A stretch of DNA of 19,907 nucleotides from positions 1-19,907 of the forward strand of contig DFBK01000090.1 of the NCBI GenBank assembly GCA_002366595.1, given 5' to 3'. The notes below the pieces were generated by a model that saw only the letters and a program-made list of their open reading frames with translations, was not told the origin of the DNA and made no database searches. Source of the stretch: Anaerolineales bacterium UBA3082. Its GTDB lineage: Bacteria; Chloroflexota; Anaerolineae; UBA7937. The position numbers and the translations under genes are program-made. Positions within the stretch are counted from its first letter, which is position 1. Each line of letters opens with the position of its first letter. This document shows, piece after piece, positions 6,409 through 12,425 of this stretch.

Positions 6409-6981
6409 TCAGGCCAGGTTGAGCCTTCTTGCCAATTCGATGATGAGGGTGGAGAGGGGGCCAACAACTTGCTCCGCTCTAGCGGTGAGGTGGGCGGCGA
6501 AGAACCCTACGAGCGCCCCGCTCACCACATCTAGAGGATAGTGGACACCGCAATAGACGCGGGCGATGGCGAAGAGGGAAGCCAGGAGCCCCATAATGGC
6601 TCCCAGGTTGCGGTTCCGCTGCCAGATCACCGCTGCGAAGGTGAAGCCAACAGCAGCAGGGTTGCTGGGCCACGAGGAGTCCGAGGGACGGTAGAAGAGG
6701 AGATGGACTTCCTGAGTGGAGAAGGGTCGAGGGCGAAAATAGACTAGGTTGCAGGCCTTAACTATGGCGTTGGCTACCAGGAAGGCTGCTATCACCTGGA
6801 TAACGGCTCGCTGATTCAACTCTCTATCGGCCATCGTTCTCCCCTCGAACCAGAGATAGATGAGGAGGAGGAAAAGGGTGGTGGGGACAAAGTAGTCGTT
6901 CACTAGGAGGCGCATACCGCCATCAAGGAGGGGAACGCGGCCCGCAACACCATTTAGGAGTTGAAAGAGCGCCTGGTCCAT
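6409..6981 (-). CDS. PAP2-family membrane phosphatase, BcrC/undecaprenyl-diphosphatase-like
   Basis: A 190-residue integral membrane phosphatase, probably acting on a lipid pyrophosphate at the outer face of the membrane. The three PAP2 motifs occur in order: K75 with YFRPRPF (82-87), WPSNPAAVGF (104-113), and R141-VYCGVHYPLDV with H147 and D151. Hydrophobic segments lie near 34-45, 60-74, 108-120, 128-140 and 152-165. H147 (the nucleophile position) and D151 are present. In motif 2, where BcrC-like enzymes usually carry a histidine (PSGH or PSDH), this protein has PSNP, so the acid/base histidine is missing or supplied elsewhere. It lies downstream of the hydrolase gene; the 50-base gap between them holds a copy of the GGGATCC repeat. 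Confidence 0.8.
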   Translation of the reverse strand: MDQALFQLLNGVAGRVPLLDGGMRLLVNDYFVPTTLFLLLIYLWFEGRTMADRELNQRAVIQVIAAFLVANAIVKACNLVYFRPRPFSTQEVHLLFYRPSDSSWPSNPAAVGFTFAAVIWQRNRNLGAIMGLLASLFAIARVYCGVHYPLDVVSGALVGFFAAHLTARAEQVVGPLSTLIIELARRLNLA

Positions 6982-6990
6982 ACGTAAAGT

Positions 6991-7033
6991 ATCCCTGTCC
7001 TTTCCTTACAGGATCCCCGTGGGATGGGAAAGG
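6991..7033 (-). repeat. GGGATCC-type interspersed repeat, copy A
   Basis: On the minus strand this reads CCCACGGGGATCCTGTAAGG and then AAAGGACAGGGAT. It matches the core of copies B and C apart from one extra G. It fills nearly the whole gap between the hydrolase stop and the PAP2 start, and its AAGGACAGGG may supply the weak ribosome site of the PAP2 gene. Confidence 0.65.
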
Positions 7034-7034
7034 C

Positions 7035-8072
7035 CTACCCTCCTAACCGCTCTTGGAACCAATCCGCCGTCAGAGAGATGGCGGCTGGAGACCGGGGGAG
7101 GGAGAAACGCTTCTCTCCCTCTATTATCATCTCCTGTCCTTCCGGTACTGCTCTTTGCTCCTGCGGGGCTAGCCTATCCTCCCCGCCCCAGAGAAGGAGG
7201 CAGGGGCGATCTTGGGGAAAGTGCTCCAAAGAGGCCAGCCGGCTAACCAACCCCTTTGTAGCCCGTGCCCATCTCACCCCTTGAAGGTAGGGCATCTCGG
7301 CTAGGATATGCAGGCCCGGCTTGGGAGCCTCTCCCACGGGATCCTGTAAGGATAATATGGGGGAGAGAGCCGCCACCGCCCTTATCTGTTCGTCTCCGCT
7401 GGCCGAGCGGATTGCCAGATCGGCTCCCAAGTCCACCCCCAGCACGCCTATCCTCTGGGGGTCTACCTCGGGGTGAGCGGCGAGGCAGGCGACCCCCGAG
7501 GGGATAAGAGCCAAGAGATCAGGGTATTTGAGGTTGGAGAGTTCCAGCACTAGGATTAGGAAGCCCCTTTGGGCCAAGTGAGTGGCCAAAGGATCTAAGG
7601 AGCGGGTTCCTTCTCCTAGCCCGGGCAGGGCACATATAGCCGCCCCAGGGGGCAGGGTAGAACCCTTTGGCAAGTACAAAGTTCCCCTCCCACGGGATCC
7701 TGTAAGGAGTCCCCGTCCAAGGGATACCTGAGGCGAGCTTATCTTTTGGACCGGAGGCTTGCGTGTGAGGTTGGGGATGAGAAGGGCGGTGGATAGAGCG
7801 GCCAAGAAGGCCAAACCCAGAAAGAAAGCGAACTCGCTCGCGGCTGGCCCTGGGGAGAAGATCTCATAGCCCCTGGTGCCGAAGAACCAACCGTAGGCGA
7901 GGAGGAGAAGGGTTGATCCTAGAAGATAAGAGCGAAGGGGGTTCCTCGCCCCTAGAAGGGAGAGGCCTACTAATCGGTGGCGTGCAGCCACTATCTGCGA
8001 GGCCCCCAGTATAGCCCCGTAGGCGAAGAGGGAGAAGAGAAGGCCGATGGTTATCTGCTCTGGGAATTGCAT
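7035..8072 (-). CDS. Membrane-anchored alpha/beta-hydrolase-like protein
   Basis: A 345-residue protein with two parts. Residues 1-100 contain about three membrane helices (near 8-28, 49-66 and 81-100). The rest resembles the dienelactone hydrolase branch of the alpha/beta-hydrolase fold: AAICALPGLGEGTRSLDPLA, a GFLILVLELSN strand, and the nucleophile elbow GVLGVDLGADLAIRS. LLLWGGEDRLAP (acid region) comes later. The elbow reads G-V-D-L-G, so the usual Ser or Cys nucleophile is Asp214; ester hydrolysis is therefore uncertain. Two copies of the interspersed repeat are embedded in the gene and translated in different frames (residues about 122-129 and 241-248). ATG 8072 has AGAGGGAAG upstream. 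A terminator stands just before it, so expression may depend on read-through. Confidence 0.68.
   Translation of the reverse strand: MQFPEQITIGLLFSLFAYGAILGASQIVAARHRLVGLSLLGARNPLRSYLLGSTLLLLAYGWFFGTRGYEIFSPGPAASEFAFFLGLAFLAALSTALLIPNLTRKPPVQKISSPQVSLGRGLLTGSRGRGTLYLPKGSTLPPGAAICALPGLGEGTRSLDPLATHLAQRGFLILVLELSNLKYPDLLALIPSGVACLAAHPEVDPQRIGVLGVDLGADLAIRSASGDEQIRAVAALSPILSLQDPVGEAPKPGLHILAEMPYLQGVRWARATKGLVSRLASLEHFPQDRPCLLLWGGEDRLAPQEQRAVPEGQEMIIEGEKRFSLPRSPAAISLTADWFQERLGG
7331..7352 (+). repeat. GGGATCC-type interspersed repeat, copy B (inside hydrolase gene)
   Basis: The core ACGGGATCCTGTAAGG with flanks is identical over 22 bases to copy C about 350 bases away. Here it is read on the minus strand as LQDPVGE, at residues about 243-249 of the hydrolase-like protein. 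Confidence 0.7.
7687..7708 (+). repeat. GGGATCC-type interspersed repeat, copy C (inside hydrolase gene)
   Basis: This is identical to copy B over 22 bases but in another frame of the same gene, where it encodes LTGSRGR. The similarity to copy A may continue beyond the core (GGGATAC near 7721). The same DNA encoding different peptides rules out protein-level homology as the cause. Confidence 0.7.
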
Positions 8073-8084
8073 CTTCCCTCTGGG

Positions 8085-8119
8085 AAAAACTAGCCGCTGC
8101 CTAGGGAAGGGCAGCGGCT
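8085..8119 (-). terminator. Rho-independent terminator of the sigma factor gene
   Basis: On the minus strand AGCCGCTGCC, an 8-base loop and GGCAGCGGCT form a perfect 10-bp stem, followed by AG and TTTTT. It begins 19 bases after the sigma gene stop. It ends only 12 bases before the start codon of the next gene in the same direction. Confidence 0.9.
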
Positions 8120-8138
8120 AACGGTGGGGGAAACTCGT

Positions 8139-9143
8139 TTAGTCTAGATAGTCTCTCAGTTTGCGACTCCGGGAGGGGTGACGGAGTTTCCGCAGGGCCT
8201 TGGCCTCAATCTGTCGGATCCGCTCCCGCGTAACCCCGAACTGCCTCCCCACCTCTTCCAAGGTGTGGCTATGGCCATCTTTCAGTCCAAAGCGCATCTG
8301 GAGCACGCGCCCCTCTCGTGGAGTTAAGGAGGTGAGGATATTCTCCATCTGCTCTCTTAGCAACCGCTGTGAAGCGGCATCGGTGGGGGCTTGGGTCTTC
8401 TCATCCTCGATGAAATCCCCTAAGTGGCTATCCTTCTCTTCGCCAACGGGCATCTCCAAAGAGAGAGGGCGTTGGGCGATCTCGATGATCTTCTCTACCT
8501 TCTTGGGGGTGGTGCCCAATTCGACGGCGATCTCCTCTGGGGTCGGCTCTCGACCCAGTTCCTGGGCTAGACTGCGGGAGACCCGGATCAGTTTATTGAT
8601 CCGTTCGCACATATGAACCGGCACCCTGATGGTCCGCCCTTGATCGGCGATGGCGCGGGTTATCGCCTGGCGGATCCACCAGGTGGCATAGGTGCTAAAC
8701 TTATAGCCGCGATGGTAATCGAACTTCTCTACAGCCCGGATGAGGCCGATGTTCCCCTCTTGAATGAGGTCTAGGAAGGAGACCCCCCGACCTACATACT
8801 TCTTGGCGATGCTCACCACTAGGCGGAAGTTAGCCTTGATGAGGTGCTGGCGTGCCGCCTCTCCATCAGCAGTTAGGCGCTCCAACTCTTCCTTCTCAGC
8901 GGATGTCAATGCGCCGTCTCGAGAAAGCCGAAGGCGAGCCTCCTGTCCTCTTTCCATACGTGTCGCCAGGTCAACCTCTTCCTCAGCGGTGAGGAGATCG
9001 ATACGACTGATCTCCTTGAGGTAAAGGCTCACCGTATCATCGATGCCTATCTCGCTAAGGTCGAACTCCTTCTTTCTCTCCGCGGGGGTCACCTTCCCCT
9101 CTTCTTGGACTTCCACACTCTTATCGCAGACACGGATTTGCAT
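8139..9143 (-). CDS. rpoD: Primary RNA polymerase sigma factor (sigma-70, RpoD/SigA)
   Basis: A 334-residue housekeeping sigma factor that directs RNA polymerase to -10/-35 promoters. There is no region 1.1. Region 1.2 is DDTVSLYLKEISRIDLLTAE (residues 36-54). Regions 2.1-2.4 run from HLIKANFRLVVSIAKKYVGR through SFLDLIQEGNIGLIRAVEKF to KFSTYATWWIRQAITRAI. Region 3 begins at IRVPVHMCERINKL. Region 4 has LTPREGRVLQMRFGL and the helix-turn-helix TLEEVGRQFGVTRERIRQIE. The intact set of regions and the conserved 2.3/2.4 and 4.2 blocks indicate the primary sigma type, although short group 2 factors look alike. ATG 9143 has GAGGAG upstream. The promoters in this window (TTGACA/TATAAT) fit its expected specificity. 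Confidence 0.93.
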   Translation of the reverse strand: MQIRVCDKSVEVQEEGKVTPAERKKEFDLSEIGIDDTVSLYLKEISRIDLLTAEEEVDLATRMERGQEARLRLSRDGALTSAEKEELERLTADGEAARQHLIKANFRLVVSIAKKYVGRGVSFLDLIQEGNIGLIRAVEKFDYHRGYKFSTYATWWIRQAITRAIADQGRTIRVPVHMCERINKLIRVSRSLAQELGREPTPEEIAVELGTTPKKVEKIIEIAQRPLSLEMPVGEEKDSHLGDFIEDEKTQAPTDAASQRLLREQMENILTSLTPREGRVLQMRFGLKDGHSHTLEEVGRQFGVTRERIRQIEAKALRKLRHPSRSRKLRDYLD

Positions 9144-9400
9144 ATCCTCGGCTCCTCACCACCATTTTTGGATCCTTCTCCGGGCGTTTCCTCCACGTGG
9201 AGATGCCGGAAATAAGAAAATGCCCTGCGAGATAAAACCCTCCTCAGATATGTAGAAGGCATCAACGGGCATCACCGCAGGGGCCAGTAGAGTCACTTGA
9301 GGCGAGGTAAAGCATCGCACTCGACAAAATCATACGCCGACGCAGAGAAACCTCCCCAGCGACATCACCAACGTAAAGAGACAAGCCTCTCCCATCTCAC
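9144..9400 (-). other. Long untranslated leader of rpoD
   Basis: The rpoD promoter lies about 255 bases upstream of the start codon, leaving an unusually long leader. It contains a 12-bp palindrome CTCCACGTGGAG (9191-9202). It also holds short upstream reading frames that begin ATGCCCGTTGAT and ATGCCTTCTACA, neither with a strong ribosome site. Leader-mediated control is possible but not demonstrated. Confidence 0.45.
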
Positions 9401-9406
9401 TCATAT

Positions 9407-9435
9407 ATTATAACATAAAGTGATAGAAAAATCAA
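9407..9435 (-). promoter_or_regulatory. sigma-70 promoter of rpoD
   Basis: On the minus strand there is a -35 TTGATT, a 17-base spacer and a perfect -10 TATAAT in a very AT-rich stretch. No other good promoter lies closer to rpoD. Confidence 0.75.
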
Positions 9436-9839
9436 GAGGCAATTTGTTTTTATGTCTACTTTAAGGAGGGCTGTCTCTTGAGGACAGACTCCCTCATTTT
9501 CGGCCTCAAATTATCGCCATTTTAGGGATTTGATCTTTATTCTGGCTTGATTTTTACCTTTTATGTTCCACTCTTGGGGAAAGAATATGTCCGCGTAGGT
9601 TTCAAAGGCAGTGAGAGATACAATATGTTGTGTATAATTCACAAATTACTACTGATTCTGGCATACAATCGAATAGTCCTAGGGTGGGAAAGGTCTCATA
9701 TAGAGTAGGCTGCATGGGGGCCGATGCAGTACCAAGTTGCCGTCTATCACCGAGTTTCGGCCAGGGAGAAGAGAGATGGCTGAAGGCGGAATTCGACATT
9801 TCCGAAGAATATCCTCGATAAGAGGAGAACCGTGACCCC
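9436..9839. other. Intergenic region before the AOR operon, with possible structured RNA
   Basis: No recognisable protein is encoded. Direct reading shows several hairpins. GAGGG-CTGTC / GACAG-act-CCCTC (9466-9495) is followed by ATTTT. CTGCAT-8-ATGCAG spans 9710-9729. CCGA-GTT-TCGG spans 9750-9760. A TATAAT (9633-9638) lacks a good -35. A 19-codon reading frame (9776-9835, MAEGGIRHFRRISSIRGEP) has GGGAGAAGAG upstream and could be a leader peptide. Aldehyde oxidoreductase operons elsewhere can carry molybdenum/tungsten cofactor riboswitches, but I cannot match this sequence to that consensus by eye. Confidence 0.4.
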
Positions 9840-9868
9840 TTGACTTTTGTTCTCTCTTGATATATCCT
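9840..9868 (+). promoter_or_regulatory. Probable promoter of the AOR operon
   Basis: TTGACT (-35, five of six) and TATCCT (-10, four of six) are separated by 17 bases. The predicted start near 9875 lies just before a hairpin and about 65 bases upstream of the polyferredoxin ATG. Confidence 0.55.
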
Positions 9869-9875
9869 CAAAACC

Positions 9876-9895
9876 GGTCGGGTTTTTGCCCGGCC
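9876..9895 (+). other. Hairpin at the predicted 5' end of the AOR operon mRNA
   Basis: GGTCGGG and CCCGGCC pair over 7 bp (one G-U) around a TTTTTG loop. AAATTATCG follows, with no T-tract, so it is not a normal terminator. A 5' stabilising hairpin or a regulatory element is possible. Confidence 0.5.
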
Positions 9896-9907
9896 AAATT
9901 ATCGCTT

Positions 9908-9928
9908 CCCACAGGGATCCTTGACGGA
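9908..9928 (+). repeat. Possible degenerate copy E of the GGGATCC repeat
   Basis: CCCACAGGGATCCTTGACGG resembles the repeat core but with several differences. It forms the last part of the leader before the polyferredoxin Shine-Dalgarno site. The match is weak and could be chance. Confidence 0.3.
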
Positions 9929-9941
9929 CAAGGAGAGGAGA

Positions 9942-10325
9942 ATGTACCTTAGAGCCGATAGTAGCAAGTGTTCGGGGTGCAGGGCTTGCCTTCTGGCTTG
10001 TTCTCTCTACCACTTCGGAGAGAACAACCCTAAGAAGGCGCGCCTAGTCATAACCCCCCATTTTCCCGATCCAGGGACTTTCGAAGTGCGTACCTGCACC
10101 CAGTGTGGGGAATGCGCTGAGGTCTGCCCTGTGGATTGCATCCTCCAGAACGAGAAAGGGGCTTACTATATCGATGCCCAAGAGTGCATAGCCTGCATGG
10201 CCTGCGTCGATGCTTGCCCGGAGGGGGTGATTTTCATCCATCCCGACTACGAAGCACCTTTCCAGTGTGACCTCTGCGAGGAGTGCGTGAGTTATTGCGG
10301 GCCGGGAGCCCTGTACATAGAGTGA
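9942..10325 (+). CDS. Polyferredoxin with four 4Fe-4S motifs, AOR electron acceptor
   Basis: A 127-residue iron-sulfur protein of the HycB/YdhY type that probably takes electrons from the aldehyde oxidoreductase encoded next. Four cysteine clusters are visible: C10-x2-C13-x2-C16-x3-C20, C52-x2-C55-x2-C58-x3-C62P, C82-x2-C85-x2-C88-x3-C92P, and C109-x2-C112-x2-C115-x3-C119. That gives 16 ligands and capacity for four [4Fe-4S] clusters. No signal peptide or Tat motif is seen, so it should be cytoplasmic. ATG 9942 is chosen for its GGAGAGGAG; an upstream in-frame TTG (9921) has no such site. It is the first gene of the operon, 25 bases before AOR. Confidence 0.9.
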   Translation: MYLRADSSKCSGCRACLLACSLYHFGENNPKKARLVITPHFPDPGTFEVRTCTQCGECAEVCPVDCILQNEKGAYYIDAQECIACMACVDACPEGVIFIHPDYEAPFQCDLCEECVSYCGPGALYIE

Positions 10326-10350
10326 TAGGCTTTCAAGGAGGAACGACAAG

Positions 10351-12177
10351 GTGAACGGATATGCGGGAACCGTATTGCGCGTCGATCTAACCAAGGGGGA
10401 GATCACGAAGGAGCCTCTAAACCCGGAGTTAGCCAGGGGTTATTTGGGCGGCCGAGGTTTCGCCGCCATGATCCTCTACCAGGGGTTGGAAAAGGGGACG
10501 GATCCCTTGGGGCCGGAGAATAAATTGATAGTGGCCACGGGACCCCTCTCGGGTCTCCTGATCCCCGGGGCGGGCAAGACCACCTTCGCTGCTAAATCCC
10601 CGGCTACAGGAGGGTACGCCGATAGCAATGTAGGCGGGCTCCTCTGCGCGGAGATGAAGTATGCTGGGTACGATGCCTTCATATTCGAGGGTATCTCTCC
10701 GCAGCCGGTCTATCTCTTCGTTGATGATGAGGAGGTGGAACTTCGCGAGGCCAGTCGATATTGGGGTCAGGGCTCCATCACCGTGGAGAAGGCTCTCAAG
10801 GAGGAGTTGGGGGAGGAGTTCCAGATAGCGACCATCGGCCCCGCGGCGGAGAGAGGGGTGTTATACTCCTGTGTGACCCACGATTTCGGCCGCCAGGCGG
10901 GACGGGCGGGGGTGGGCACGGTGATGGGGGCCAAGAGACTCAAGGCCATCGCCGTCCGAGGAACCAAAAGTATCCCCGTAGCCGATTTAGACGGATATCG
11001 CCGCATCTCTCGCCAGATGTACGACGCTTGTAGAGCCAGCGAGGCCTGGGAGAGCTGGACCAGGCTGGGGACCTCGGGGGTCAATATGTGGTCCAACGAG
11101 GTGGGCTCTTTCCCTACCCGTAACTTTCAGTCGGGGGCCTTTGAGAAAGCGGAAGGGTTGAACGGCGAATTGATGAGGGAGAGGATAGTGGTCACCGATA
11201 AGGCCTGCTTCGGCTGTCCTTCTCCCTGCGGCAAATACTCGTATAGCAGGAAGCATGGGGTCCGTGTCGAAGGCCCAGAGTATGAGACCGCTGCCATGCT
11301 GGGGGCTAACGTGGCCCTCTCGGACATAGAGGATGTGGCCTATGCTAACTATCTCTGTGATGAGTACGGCTTAGACACCATCTCCACGGGCAACGCTATC
11401 GCTTTCGCTATGGAGTGCTTCGAGAAAGGGATCATCACCACCGAGGAGACCGAGGGCTTGGAACTGAGATTTGGCGAGGCGAAGGTGATTTTCGCCCTTC
11501 TGGAGAAGATAGCCAAACGGGAAGGGATCGGCGACATCCTGGCCCAGGGGGTGAAACATGCGGCCCATGTTTGGGGAAAGGGAAGTAGCGACTTCGCCAT
11601 ACAGGTGAAGGGTCTGGAGATGAGCGGCTACGAGTCGAGAAACGCCCCGGCGATGCTTCTCTCTTATATGACCGCTGACGTGGGGGCCCATCACAACCGC
11701 TCCTGGGCGATCACCTATGATATAGAGGTGGGCCGGGACAAGGTCACGGAGGATAAGGCGGCCAAAGTGATAGAGTTGCAGCATATCCGCCCCCTCTTCG
11801 ATTGCCTGGGGTGCTGTCGGTTGCAGTGGGTGGAGTTGGGGTTAGATTTGGGTTATTATGCCACGGTCCTGAAGGCGGTCACGGGGGTAGATCGCTCCTG
11901 GGATGATCTCTTGAAGATCTCGGAGCGGGTCTGGAACCTCACCCGGGCTTTCTGGGTGCGAGAGGTGGAGGGGTTCGGTCGGGAGTGGGATTATCCTCCG
12001 GCACGCACCTGGAAGGAGCCGGTGATAAGCGGCCCCACCAAGGGGAAATTCGTCTCCAGGGAGGATGTGGAGAGACTCTTGGATATGTACTACACCCAGC
12101 GGGGCTGGGATAAGAACGGCATCCCTACCAGGGAGAAACTGGAGGAGTTGGGCTTAAGCGACCTAGTTAAGATATGA
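10351..12177 (+). CDS. aor: Aldehyde:ferredoxin oxidoreductase (tungsten/molybdenum AOR family)
   Basis: A 608-residue enzyme that oxidises aldehydes to carboxylic acids with ferredoxin as acceptor. It uses a bis-pterin W or Mo cofactor plus one [4Fe-4S] cluster. The N-terminal domain starts NGYAGTVLRVDLTKGEITKE and includes YLGGRGFAAMIL and ATGPLSGLLIPGAGKTTFAA. The family blocks FGRQAGRAGVGTVMGAKRLK and EYETAAMLGANVALSDIEDV follow. The cluster ligands C286-x2-C289-x3-C293 and the later D484-CLGC-C489 align with the CxxCxxxC and DxxGxC sites of Pyrococcus AOR. The start is GTG 10351, preceded by AAGGAGG. The stop overlaps the next gene's start (ATGA). Whether W or Mo is used, and the true aldehyde, cannot be read from the sequence; the linked aminotransferase suggests an amino-acid-derived (semi)aldehyde. 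Confidence 0.95.
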   Translation: MNGYAGTVLRVDLTKGEITKEPLNPELARGYLGGRGFAAMILYQGLEKGTDPLGPENKLIVATGPLSGLLIPGAGKTTFAAKSPATGGYADSNVGGLLCAEMKYAGYDAFIFEGISPQPVYLFVDDEEVELREASRYWGQGSITVEKALKEELGEEFQIATIGPAAERGVLYSCVTHDFGRQAGRAGVGTVMGAKRLKAIAVRGTKSIPVADLDGYRRISRQMYDACRASEAWESWTRLGTSGVNMWSNEVGSFPTRNFQSGAFEKAEGLNGELMRERIVVTDKACFGCPSPCGKYSYSRKHGVRVEGPEYETAAMLGANVALSDIEDVAYANYLCDEYGLDTISTGNAIAFAMECFEKGIITTEETEGLELRFGEAKVIFALLEKIAKREGIGDILAQGVKHAAHVWGKGSSDFAIQVKGLEMSGYESRNAPAMLLSYMTADVGAHHNRSWAITYDIEVGRDKVTEDKAAKVIELQHIRPLFDCLGCCRLQWVELGLDLGYYATVLKAVTGVDRSWDDLLKISERVWNLTRAFWVREVEGFGREWDYPPARTWKEPVISGPTKGKFVSREDVERLLDMYYTQRGWDKNGIPTREKLEELGLSDLVKI

Positions 12178-12425
12178 AAAGGGTAAAGGTAGTGCCAGTG
12201 GGGATGCTCAAAAAGTATCTTTCTGAGACGGTGACGGCCAACTCTCACCAGACGGTACATCAGTTGTTAGACGGTTTGGGCATCCCCGCCGATTTGGTGG
12301 CCGTGGTGATGGTGAACGGCCGCCAGGAGCCTAAGAGTTACCTCCTCCAGGAGGGCGACCAGGTGAAGTTGGTGCCTCTAGTGGGAGGAGGCCAAACACT
12401 CGTAAAGGAGAAGATGGTAGCATGA
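12174..12425 (+). CDS. MoaD/ThiS-like ubiquitin-fold protein with a C-terminal tail
   Basis: An 83-residue beta-grasp protein. MoaD and ThiS proteins carry sulfur on a terminal Gly-Gly for pterin cofactor or thiamine synthesis, and relatives are common next to AOR genes. The fold is indicated by VKVVPVGMLKKYL, TVHQLLDGLGIPADLVAVVM, VNGR, and the end LLQEGDQVKLVPLVGGG (71-73). Unusually, ten residues (QTLVKEKMVA) follow the glycines, so the glycine terminus would have to be exposed by proteolysis, or the protein is a non-transferring structural partner. It overlaps both neighbours by four bases (ATGA), implying translational coupling and fixed stoichiometry with AOR. Confidence 0.85.
   Translation: MKRVKVVPVGMLKKYLSETVTANSHQTVHQLLDGLGIPADLVAVVMVNGRQEPKSYLLQEGDQVKLVPLVGGGQTLVKEKMVA

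Noticed and set aside
6280..6410. Possible SRP RNA, 6S RNA or tmRNA in the GGCCTG-rich gap
   Set aside because: None of the conserved core sequences of these RNAs could be found on either strand.
9466..9500. Rho-independent terminator on the plus strand
   Set aside because: A hairpin and ATTTT are present, but no plus-strand gene ends upstream of it in this region and the stem has a three-base bulge.
9660..9780. Assignment of the AOR leader to the molybdenum cofactor, c-di-GMP or fluoride riboswitch classes
   Set aside because: Only fragments look similar by eye (GGTGGGAAAGG, GTTGCCG); the conserved cores are not met.
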